Of a stretch of 13,472 bases of DNA, positions 1 through 8,564 are shown piece by piece. Numbering within the stretch: position 1 is the stretch's first letter; each line of letters starts with the position of its first letter. The notes under the pieces are model-generated. The model saw only the letters and a program-made list of their open reading frames with translations. It ran no database searches and had not been told where the DNA came from. The position numbers were made by a program, and so were the translations under genes. The stretch lies in contig FTLJ01000920.1 in assembly GCA_900155495.1 (NCBI GenBank), positions 1 to 13,472 on the forward strand. Direction: 5' to 3'. The DNA is from Porogramme epimiltina. Taxonomy: Eukaryota > Basidiomycota > Agaricomycetes > Polyporales > Polyporaceae.

Positions 1-1062
1 GTTCCTGCCGGACGATGAGATCCTCGAGCCCGTCGTGGTGCGTCCCCCCTCCCCCCCCCCCCCTCCCTGCCTCCCTCCGCCCCCGGCTCGTTTCTCCCCG
101 CCGCTCACGGAGCACCGCAGGACAACGCGACGTCGACGGTGCTCTGGACGGTGCACCGCCCGAAGCGCGGGTGGTACCTCCGCCTGCGCACGCCCGCGTT
201 CCCCCCGGGCGTGTTCATCCCGCTCCTCCCGCTCCCGCAGACGTCCCCGCACTACGCCGAGGCCGCGCTCTCCTTCGCGTGCCGCACGAACCTCCCCCCG
301 CCCCCGCCGCACGCCACGCGGCTCACGCAGCACGCGTCCGACTCGGACGCCACGCTCACCGACGGCGACACCGGGGGGCCCGCGGCGTCGTCGACGTCGC
401 TCGCCTCTGCGGTGGACCCGCGCCCGACGGCGCCACAGCGCGAACACTCGTACCCGCCGACGCCGCCCGCGGGCCCCGTCGTCGTCGTGGTGAACCCGCC
501 GTCGCCGCGCGCGGTGCACGCGAAGCTCAGCTCCGTCTCGCTCGCGTCGCCCCCGCGCGCGCTCGTCCGCGCCGCCGTCACGCACTTTGTCGTCACCCCC
601 CGCGCCCGCGCCGCGGACCCGTCTGCCAGCGCGGGGGCAAGCACGGGGACGGCGGGCGCGCTGTTCTCGCGGCTCGTCGCGGCGATACGGAGCAACGCGC
701 CGACGCACGACTATTCGTTCACGCTTGCGCCGCTCCCTGGGCCCCCCTCGGCGGTGGGGGCGGGTGTTGGAGTGGGCGGAGGGGCGGGCGGGGGCGCGGG
801 GGGGCTCGCGCCGGCGCCGCTGCTGGCGTTCCACGACCAGACGCCGGTGTGGACGGCGCGGCGGAGCGAGGGGCTGCTCGAGATGGACGAGGGGCAGTGT
901 CGGGTGTTGGGCGTCGAGCCTGCGTTCTACGTCGCGGTCGCGTTGACGTACCTTGAGTTTTTGGAAGATAGGGAGGTGAGTGTCTCGATGCGTTACGATT
1001 CCCTCTTTGGGGTGGGTGCTGAGACGACTGGGCAGAGCTACCTCGTTGCAGCGTACGATTGA
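1..1062 (+). CDS. 3' end of an unrecognised, probably basidiomycete-specific protein gene (partial)
   Basis: I do not recognise this gene. The reading frame enters from the left edge (first whole codon at position 2) and I place exons at 2-37, 121-975 and 1036-1062, giving the last 305 residues. Intron 38-120 starts GTGCGT, has a long C/T tract and ends CAG. Intron 976-1035 starts GTGAGT and ends CAG; it is 60 nt, so reading through it would also keep the frame, but splicing gives a compact end (LEFLEDRESYLVAAYD). The protein has a conserved-looking first part (WTVHRPKRGWYLRLRTP), a proline/alanine-rich middle and a glycine-rich stretch encoded at about 745-815. The last 70 or so residues look globular again (FHDQTPVW, VEPAFYVAVALTYLEFL). 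No signal peptide or membrane segment is visible in this part. GC content and codon use match the phosphorylase gene downstream. It is confidently coding, but its function is unknown. Confidence 0.75.
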
Positions 1063-1259
1063 GCTGTAGGCGGATGCGGGGGGCGGGGCGCGCGCACGGC
1101 AGCTGCGGTGGGGGAACTGCCCTGGTGGCGCCCACGTCTGGGCGGGCCGTACGCGCGCGGGAGTGCTCGTGTAACTTATTATGGGAAGTATATCATAGCG
1201 CATCGTATTATTCTCGCAGATTCCGCGTGACCCCCGGCCGAAGCGCAACCCCCGCGGTC

Positions 1260-1275
1260 AACGTTCGAACGTTCG
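1260..1275. promoter_or_regulatory. Palindromic GAACGTTC-type site, copy 1 of 3
   Basis: Positions 1260-1273 form a perfect 14-bp palindrome (AACGTTCGAACGTT), and 1266-1275 is the palindrome CGAACGTTCG. The same 8-bp core recurs at 1929-1936 and at 2243-2250; the last is again embedded in CGAACGTTCG. All three lie upstream of the phosphorylase gene. A role as a binding site for a dimeric transcription factor is inference only, and I know no named factor for this motif. Confidence 0.3.
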
Positions 1276-1380
1276 ACGTTTGGGCTCGCTCGGTGCGCAT
1301 CGCCATATGCGACCGCAGCGATCCCCGCGCCAGAACGCGCGAAGGCGGAGGAAATTTGCAGGAGGCGGCTCTGGCCAGCA

Positions 1381-1407
1381 GCCACGGGCCACGGGCCACG
1401 GGCCACC
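1381..1407. repeat. Short tandem repeat, 7-bp unit GCCACGG
   Basis: Three exact head-to-tail copies of GCCACGG (1381-1401) are followed by a fourth, imperfect one. It is a minor microsatellite-like array in intergenic sequence with no sign of function. Confidence 0.8.
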
Positions 1408-2978
1408 GGTACCGCCACCCGCCGCTCTTCGCTTTCCCCGCGCAGCAGCGCCAGCGTCGGGCCTTGCGAGCCTTGAGGCTGGCGTGCGGGGCCGTGGGCC
1501 GTGCTCGCGCGTGCATGGGGGTGCTTCGCGCCCTGACCTGCGCGTGCCCTATGGGATGTCGTTGCCGGTTCTGCGCGGGGACGATCGCAGGTGCTGGGCG
1601 ATCTGCGCTGCGGGGGGCGGCGATCCCGCGAGGCTTCGTGGGCTTCGTGCCCGAGGTTAGTGCGCCTGCGGGTGTCTTTGGGTAACGTTGTGGGACGCTG
1701 GGGAGGTGGATGGGGTATGGTGTTGGGCTGGTGAGTGTTTGTTTATGGTGGCGATCTTCGTGCTTATGAGCTTTATAGCCGTCTGTGATTATGTACAAGA
1801 TGTCGAGCAGGTCGTTGTCCCTCTCCATTGCGCGGATCTCTTATTCGGCGCGTGGACCGGCACTAGCCCTCTCCGCGGTCCGAGCACAGCGGTATTGAAG
1901 ATCAAGAACGACCCGATATACCCAGCGCGAACGTTCCCCAAGCCGAACCGCCTCTAGCGTCCGACAATTGACCAACGGACGACAAAACTTCGCGCGAACA
2001 TTACCCTCGCGAATGTATTGTAACCAGGAGCCGCCGAGCTGCCCGCGGCCCGAGCGCGATCGCTGCACGCCCGAAGGGGGCATGGACGCGCTTCGCGGGT
2101 CCGCGATAGCCTTTCTCGCGCGCGATCTGCAGTATCGCCCCGCATCGACGCCCCGGTGGCGGAGGTTCTGGGGGTGGCGGGTGCGGCGCAGGATCCGAGG
2201 TTTGAGGTTTGGTATGCACGGGGCGCGGCGCGCGGGGCGGGCGAACGTTCGGCGGGGTGCCGCGACCCCGCCCTAGCACCGTCTCGTGCGGTGACGAATT
2301 CTGCGCGCGCGCCGCAGAGCTTGTTCGTTCCTACGTAAACGTGAGCAGAACGGGTGCCCGTCGAAGGCCTTCGCGCGGGCCTTGGCCGACGGCGGGCGCT
2401 GCGCAGCCCCACCGGGGAGTCGCACGGGCGTCGTATTCGGAGGCCTGAGAGCAGCCCCTCCGGGCGCGGGATCGGCTTCGCGAGCGCGTTTGGGAGGGGC
2501 GCACAAGGAATGTGACCGCGCTTCAGTATGTAACGAGCACCTGAGCTGCAGTGGGGGGCGACCGCGGTGGGGGCTGCGGCCAATCTTATCCACCGCGTCT
2601 ATCATCGGGGCGTCACGCGGCGACGGGGACTTGGACGAGGGCGGTCTTGGGGTGCGTTCTGCGGCCGCAGGGCTGGGCTGGGGCGCGAGGGGGGTGGAGC
2701 GTCGAGGACACAACGCGGGCGAGGGACGAGATGGGGGTGGATGGGCGCGAGCACGAGCGCGGGGGCGGCCAGGGACGCGCGGGGCGGTCTAGACCGGGGG
2801 CTGCAGCATCGAGGGGCGCGGCGTGCGCGGGGGGGAGGCGCTCTCGAGTCTCGACGGTCGGCGACGGTCCATCGGCGGGGGGAGGCGCGGGCCATGGCGT
2901 CACCGCTTTCGCACGGCGCCGCGCGCCGACCGCCCGTGCGGGTCGTCCCGTCCGCCCCATCTTCCCTCCCCCTCCCGC

Positions 2979-2985
2979 TATAAAG
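2979..2985 (+). promoter_or_regulatory. TATA box of the glycogen phosphorylase gene
   Basis: TATAAAG lies directly after a C/T-rich tract (2955-2977) and 144 bases before the ATG at 3123. Transcription would be expected to start about 30 bases downstream, in the pyrimidine-rich stretch near 3008-3060, leaving a 5' leader of roughly 65-115 nt. No ATG occurs between the TATA box and the chosen start, which supports that start. Confidence 0.65.
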
Positions 2986-3122
2986 CGTCGCCGCGCAGGG
3001 CCCCCGCTCCTCCTCCCTCTTGTGCGCGGGCTTTCTTCTGCGCTTCCCGGGTGTCCTCCGCGCCCATTGCCCTCCTTGCCCTCACGGAACCCACCCCTTG
3101 ATCATCGCGCGCATACACCGAC

Positions 3123-6100
3123 ATGACTTCCACCATCGACCCGAGCACCATCGGCAAGGCCAAGTCCCGCCGGCACGTCCGCACCCTCACCGGTCAGTAT
3201 CTCTGGGTATATGCTGCTTGTTGCAATGGCGCGATGTCTAACGAGCCTCTGCTGTTCGCTGGGCGCAGGATACACCGCTGAGACGGACGCGAGCGGCAAG
3301 GAGAAGTGGCCCATCGGCGACGAGAAGGCCTGGAAGGAGGGCATCCCCGCCCTGACCGCTGGTGAGCTCTTCTCTCAACTTTGAGTTATGCCGTGCGGCG
3401 GTGCGGCTCGGGCCAAGGGTCGCGCGGTGGCTTCTTTCGGGGAGCGGGCGCGTCGCGGCGGACGACGTCATGCGCACCTCACCGACGCCCACGGTTTTGC
3501 CGACGCGTCTGAAAGGACGCGATCGGCGTACGTGAGCCTCGTGTTCTTCCAGCTCCCCACGCGCCCCCTCTGCTCCCGTCCCCGGAGTCTGGAGGGCTGG
3601 GGCCTCCATCTTTGCCCTTCACACTCTCCCTCGTCTTTCGCTCTACGCGCGGTCCCGTGTCGCGTCGCCCGCGCTAACGCTTCTCTCCTTCCTTGCTTCC
3701 TTCGCGCCTCGCGCCCCTTCCAGACGTACCCGCGATCACCAAGTCCGTGGTGAACCACGTCCACACGTCGCTCGCCCGCCAGGCGTACAACCTTGACAAC
3801 CTCGGCGCGTACCAGGCCTCTGCGCTCTCTGTGCGCGACAACCTGCTCGTGCGTCTCTTTCTACCACACCCCGCGTTGTTGTCCATACATTAACACACCC
3901 GCTCCACCCCTGCCCTCGCCTGCGCGCCTGCTCAACAGGTGAACTGGAACGAGACGCAGCTCCACTACTCGCGCAAGGCGCCCAAGCGCGCGTACTACCT
4001 CTCCCTCGAGTTCCTCATGGGCCGCACGCTCGACAACGCGCTCCTCAACCTCGCCCTCAAGCCGCAGTACGCGGACGCGACGAGCAAGCTCGGCTTCACG
4101 CTCGAGGACCTCCTCGGGCAGGAGCGCGACGCGGGCCTCGGCAACGGCGGCCTCGGCCGCCTCGCGGCGTGCTACCTCGACTCGAGCGCGTCCCAGGAGC
4201 TCCCCGTGTGGGGCTACGGGCTGCGCTACAAGTACGGTGCGCCGCGTCTTCCTTCGCCCCCCTCCCCCCTCCCCCCCTCGCGCGCACGGGGCGGCCGACG
4301 CTGACATACGCGCGCGCGTGCACACGCAGGCATCTTCCAGCAGCTCATCTCTCCCGACGGGTCGCAGCTCGAGGCGCCGGACCCGTGGCTGCAGCACGAC
4401 AACCCGTGGGAGCTCCCGCGCTCGGACGTGTCGTACCAGATCCGGTTCTACGGCCACGCGGAGCGGCTCGAGGGCGGGCGCGCGCTGTGGCAGGGCGGGC
4501 AGGAGGTGCTCGCGATGGCGTACGATGTGATGATCCCTGGGTACGCGACGAAGAACACGAACAATTTGCGGTTGTGGGAGAGTAAGCCGAAGCGCGGGTT
4601 TGATTTGCAGAGCTTTAATGGTGCGTGTGTGGGTTGGGTTGTGCGGGAGGGGCGAGGGGCGCTGATGCGGTTGACTGGTTGTAGCTGGTGATTATGAGCG
4701 CGCGGTGGAGGCGTCGAACAGCGCGGAGGCGATCACGTCGGTGCTGTACCCGAACGACCACACGACTTGTGAGTGCTTTCTATCCGAGCCACTCCGGGAG
4801 CGTCGCTGACGAGCTCTGGCGTTTTCAGTTGGAAAGGAGCTCCGTCTGAAGCAACAATACTTCTGGACGGCGGCGAGTCTTGCTGATATCATGCGCCGCT
4901 TCAAGAACATCGGCAAGGACATCGCGGAGTTCCCAGAGTGTGAGCCCTCCCCCTCCCTCCCCGCTCCCCGCGCCTCATGTCTGACTGATACCGCGTCCAC
5001 CCAGATGTTGCGATCCAGCTGAATGACGTGCGTCCCCCCCTCTCCCCAGGCTTTGGGAATTCGAGCTGACGCAGGGACACGTGCATCTATAGACGCACCC
5101 GACGCTCGCGATCCCGGAGCTCATGCGCATACTCGTCGACGAGGAGGAGGTCCCGTGGGACAAGGCGTGGGACATCGTCTGCAACACGTTCTTCTTCACG
5201 AACCACACCGTCCTCCCCGAGGCGCTCGAGAAGTGGCCCGTCGGGCTCATGGAGCACCTGCTTCCTAGGTGAGTGTGGTCGGCTTTGATGGAATGCACAG
5301 ATTGGGTGCTGAGTATGGGTGCAGGCATATGCAGATCATCTTTGATATTGTGAGTAGTTTCTATGGTAGGGTCAAGGCTAGGTTGTGCTTATGCAGGGTC
5401 GCTCGGGGCGTGTTTGCGTTTGTAGAACATGTGAGTATCAGATGTTCCCCTTGCGTTGTCTCAGCTTCTGACGGGGTCTTTGTGACTCAGGATCTTCATG
5501 CAAGGTACGACTCTAGGCGCTCACAGGATGCTCAAAGCGCTGACTCCGCGTGATAGCTGTGGAGAAGAAGTTCCCTGGGGACAAGGACCGTCTGGCTCGT
5601 ATGTCCCTGATCGAAGGTACGCAGCGCTCCTCGTGTCTCCCAGGAACTTGTCGCTGAGACGCGCATTTCCTTCAGAGGGCTTCCCGAAAAACGTTCGCAT
5701 GGCGAACCTCGCGTGCATCGGCAGCAGGAAAGTCAACGGCGTTGCTGAGGTGCGTGTCGTCTCGCTCGAAGACACGGTTTACTCGCTCACCATACTCGTT
5801 TGGGACCTTAGCTCCACAGTGAGCTCGTCAAGCAGACGATCATGAAGGACTTTGTCGACTTCTACGGCGTCAGCAAGTGCGTCTAACTTGCTTTTGCTTT
5901 CTCCGTCTTGTAAGAATGGCACCTGATATCTTGCGTAATGCAGGTTCTCGAACGTCACGAACGGCAGTACGTCTCTCCCAACTTCTCGTGCATAACCTCC
6001 CAATGCTGAAGCGAACGCAGTCACCCCCCGCCGCTGGCTCGATCAGTGCAACCCCGGCCTGAGCAACCTCATCAGCGAGACGCTCGGCGTGAAGAAGGCC

Positions 6101-7595
6101 GTGTTCCTCAAGGACCTGTCGAAGCTCGAGGGCCTGCTCGAGCACGTCGACAGCGCGCCGTTCCAGAAGCGGTGGGCGGCGGTGAAGCAGAGCAACAAGG
6201 AGCGGCTCGCGCAGTACGTCGAGAGCACGCTCGGGCTGAAGGTGAACACGAAGGCGATGTTCGACGTGCAGATCAAGGTGCGTTTTAGGTTTTGGCGGGA
6301 TTGCGTGGACGATTGCTGATTCGTTTGGGGGTGAAGCGTCTGCATGAGTACAAGGTTTGTCTGTTGGTCGATGGGATGGTCGGATGACGACGTCTGACTT
6401 GATTTTTAGCGTCAAACCCTCAACATCATGGGTGTCATCCACGTGCGTGGTGTATTTCATGGGTCAGATACGAGTACTGACGCTGTCATTGCAGAGGTAC
6501 CTCACGCTTAAGGACATGACTCCCGAGCAGCGCAAGAAGGTGAACCCTAAGGTCGTCTTCTTCGCCGGAAAGGCTGCGCCAGGATGTGAGCAGTTTCGCC
6601 GCTGTGAACTCATTCGTTGCTTACGCTCCTCTGGTCAGATTACATTGCGAAACTCGTGCGTAGTGCTCACAACGGAAAGAGGGGCCCCGCTGACCGTGTA
6701 CACTCGTAGACCATCCGTCTCATCGTCAACGTTGCGCGCATCATCAACGAGGATCCCGACACCAAGGACCTCCTCTCCCTCTTCTTCCTCCCCGACTACT
6801 CCGTCTCCCTCGCCGAGGTCCTCATCCCCGCCTCCGATATCTCCCAGCACATCTCCACGGCCGGCACGGAGGCGTCGGGTACTTCGAACATGAAGTTCTG
6901 TCTCAACGGCGGCCTTCTCGTCGGCACCGTTGATGGTGCGAACATCGAGATTGCAGAGGAGGTCGGGGAGAGCAACGTCTGTGCGTATCTTGTATCCATC
7001 CTGCCCGCTCGCATTCGTGCGCATCAACTGACAATGGTGTGCGCCAGTCTTCTTCGGACACCTGACGCCGGCGGTCGAGGACCTCCGGTATCAGCACATG
7101 TACCACCCGGTGCCGCTCGAGCAGAAGTGCCCGCCGCTGTCGCGCGTCGTGAACGAGGTCGCGTCCGGCCGCTTCGGCGATGGCGCCGTGTACGAGCCGT
7201 GAGTTGCAGCCCTCGAGTGTCCGCTAGGAAGGAAGCTGACGTCTTTCGGTGCGCTTATAGCCTCCTTAACACGATTCGTCAGCACGACTTCTACCTCCTT
7301 ACGGAGGATTTCGACTCTTGTGAGTTCTCCCTCGACGTGCGGCTGTGTCTATGAGCTCCGTGCTGACCTTATCACAGACATCAAGGCTTTGGAGCTCGTC
7401 GACGAGGCGTACCAAGACCGCACGGAGTGGATCAAGAAGAGCATCCGGACGACTGCGAAGGTGGGTTTCTCGCCTTCCCGCGCGAAGCGCCTTTCAAGCT
7501 GACCTGGATTGCAGATGGGCAAGTTCAGCTCGGATCGCGCGATTATGGATTACGCGCAGGAGTACTGGAACATCGAGAGCACGACGGTCGCGTGA
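3123..7595 (+). CDS. GPH1: Glycogen phosphorylase (EC 2.4.1.1), complete, 26 exons
   Basis: Cytosolic PLP enzyme that phosphorolyses glycogen to glucose-1-phosphate (GT35 family). Splicing exons 3123-3192, 3269-3361, 3724-3848, 3939-4236, 4330-4620, 4685-4768, 4829-4939, 5005-5027, 5093-5268, 5325-5349, 5426-5430, 5491-5504, 5557-5616, 5676-5749, 5812-5876, 5944-5966, 6021-6277, 6337-6354, 6410-6442, 6495-6585, 6639-6655, 6710-6980, 7048-7198, 7261-7319, 7378-7460 and 7515-7595 gives an uninterrupted 865-residue protein, close to the usual family length. All 25 introns are GT-AG. Visible motifs: GLGNGGLGR (162-170), NDTHPT around 364-369, NGITPRRWL (511-519), the phosphate-site region KRLHEYKRQ (598-606), and the PLP signature [13 protein letters not shown] (706-718) with the cofactor lysine at 713. 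No signal peptide. The basic N-terminus (RRHVRTLTG, 16-24) could be a phosphorylation-controlled tail, as in yeast; this is inference. No key residue is missing. Confidence 0.97.
3362..3723 (+). other. GPH1: Unusually long intron 2 of the glycogen phosphorylase gene
   Basis: At 362 nt this intron is about four times longer than any other in the gene (52-93 nt). The GTGAGC donor and TTCCAG acceptor are clear, and the flanking codon is split G|AC. A block at about 3439-3540 is recognisable in the decayed gene copy (about 10869-10984), with roughly 80% identity by eye. It includes CGACGTCA at 3463-3470, one base away from the ATF/CREB site TGACGTCA. A frame is open through much of the intron, but it encodes no recognisable domain. 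Confidence 0.8.
5426..5430 (+). other. GPH1: 5-nt micro-exon (exon 11) of the glycogen phosphorylase gene
   Basis: The five bases AACAT lie between a TGTAG acceptor (intron 5350-5425) and a consensus GTGAGT donor (intron 5431-5490). They encode Asn433 and the first two bases of Met434. The next exon (5491-5504, 14 nt) gives the rest of Met434, then Ile-Phe-Met-Gln and the first base of Ala439. Together they restore the conserved family stretch after the Ile-Phe-Asp-Ile of exon 10 and before the Val-Glu-Lys-Lys of exon 13. Leaving the micro-exon out would remove five nucleotides, break the frame and delete a conserved Asn. Confidence 0.85.
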
Positions 7596-8564
7596 GCGGG
7601 TTCGGGCTCGAGCTCGAGTCGTGCGTGGGGCGGGGGGGACGAAAAAAAGCGGCGCGGGGAATATGTATGCTGCAGGGGAGCTTATACACATATAGATAGA
7701 CGGTAGGAGGGGATTTGTATTATAGCATCCTGGACACGTGTTACACGCAGAACATTGGTTATACGAATTGGTGTAGAAAACTCTGAGAATATCATAGAGG
7801 AGTAATGCACGGGGTAGTGCTGCATAGGAATGGCGAGTCTCGAGAAATTTACATACGTGCTAGTGATCAAGCAGCCCAAACTCGATTATATACTCAGTAG
7901 TGCTGCTCCGCAGGCGTTGAGCGTGTCATCGCCAGCTACATACTACTCTACTGATTCGGGGTATACCCTGAATTGTGTATCGAGAGGGGGAAGTGCGAAG
8001 AACCCAAGGAGAAGAACAAGAACATACGTAGCGTCCTCCGCGTCCGCCAACCCCTCTCTGCGGGAGACCGCTAACACCACACTTCTGTATTGCCCCCGAG
8101 CTCATTGCTCACCACACCGTCTCATTCCGTCGCCCCCTCGAACTTCCATGATATGGGGCCATTTGCTCGTGGTAGGAACTGATCGAGCTGGTGTGTTCTC
8201 CTGCGCGGTCTATGCTACGATCATGCTTGTGACGGTAGTACACACGGCCATGAGCTTTCCATTCCTGGTGAGTAATGACTGCCCTGGTATGCGCAAAGCC
8301 TAGCTGATACACGGATGGTAGAAATTCCCTCCCGCGGTAAGTGCCCGGCCAACCCCCACCATGTACGGCGCCTTGCCGCCAGCACTATACCTGGCGATGC
8401 CAGGCTGGCAACAACTATACCTGGGGGTGCCGGGCCGGGTGGCGCCCGGCCGGCGCTACCTTACATGACCCTGCTCCCGCACTTTTGCTGATCGGCGGGA
8501 GACATAGGGAGTGAATCTGTGCGCAGCTTAAGTAGACTTCGAGCTCAAATTTGGAAGAACGAGC
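7596..8564. other. Intergenic region between convergent phosphorylase and F-box genes
   Basis: The two flanking genes converge here, so the region must hold both 3' untranslated regions. No AATAAA signal is seen just after 7595; the nearest A+T-rich candidate is around 7655-7700 (ATATGTATG, then TATACACATATAG). A 157-codon frame at 7830-8303 (+) has a hydrophobic stretch near its end but no recognisable domain, no supporting splice structure and ordinary intergenic base composition, so I do not call it a gene. A compact GC-rich palindromic element at 8338-8463 is listed separately. Confidence 0.55.
8338..8463. repeat. GC-rich palindromic element, possible miniature transposon remnant
   Basis: This 126-bp block stands out from its more A+T-rich surroundings. 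Its ends are imperfect inverted repeats: TAAGTGCCCGGCC on the left, and on the right the reverse complement of TAAGGTAGCGCCGGCC. Inside are a near-perfect GC hairpin at 8429-8454 (GCCGG-G-CCGGG, loop TGGCG, CCCGGCCGGC) and two imperfect 30-bp tandem units, at 8384-8413 and 8414-8443, that share ACTATACCTGG. I see no open frame and no convincing target-site duplication. Relation to a mobile element is inference. Confidence 0.4.

Larger units (their letters stand above)
1063..2978. other. Gene-free GC-rich intergenic region upstream of the phosphorylase gene
   Basis: About 1.9 kb between the stop of the unknown gene and the TATA box of the phosphorylase gene. Several frames are open for 200-600 nt on both strands, but their products are biased in composition (Arg, Ala, Gly, Pro), overlap each other, and show no domain, splice pattern or codon preference. 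I read them as chance openings in GC-rich DNA. The 3' end of the preceding transcript probably lies in the A+T-richer patch near 1170-1215. The region also holds a short tandem repeat (1381-1407) and three copies of the palindrome GAACGTTC, listed separately. An unannotated non-coding transcript cannot be excluded. Confidence 0.6.

Noticed and set aside
45..80. C/T-rich tract with a long C run near the left edge
   Set aside because: It lies inside intron 38-120 of the partial gene and is explained as an intronic pyrimidine tract.
1208..1828. A 206-codon minus-strand frame in the intergenic region
   Set aside because: It has biased composition, no recognisable motif and no intron structure, overlaps several equally long frames on the other strand, and crosses a tandem repeat. 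It is best explained as chance in GC-rich DNA.
3861..4457. Long minus-strand frame opposite exons 4 and 5 of the phosphorylase gene
   Set aside because: It is a typical antisense shadow of a GC-rich coding exon, with Glu/Arg/Val/Leu-rich content and no independent evidence.
5871..5882. Possible GC-AG intron donor after exon 15 (AAGT|GCGTCT)
   Set aside because: Moving the donor to GTGCGT at 5877 gives a standard GT-AG intron and restores the lysine codon across the joint (AA|G).
7830..8303. A 157-codon plus-strand frame with a hydrophobic stretch near its end
   Set aside because: It lies in the shared 3' region of two convergent genes, its composition is like its non-coding surroundings, and no domain is visible. 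A species-specific small protein is possible but unsupported.
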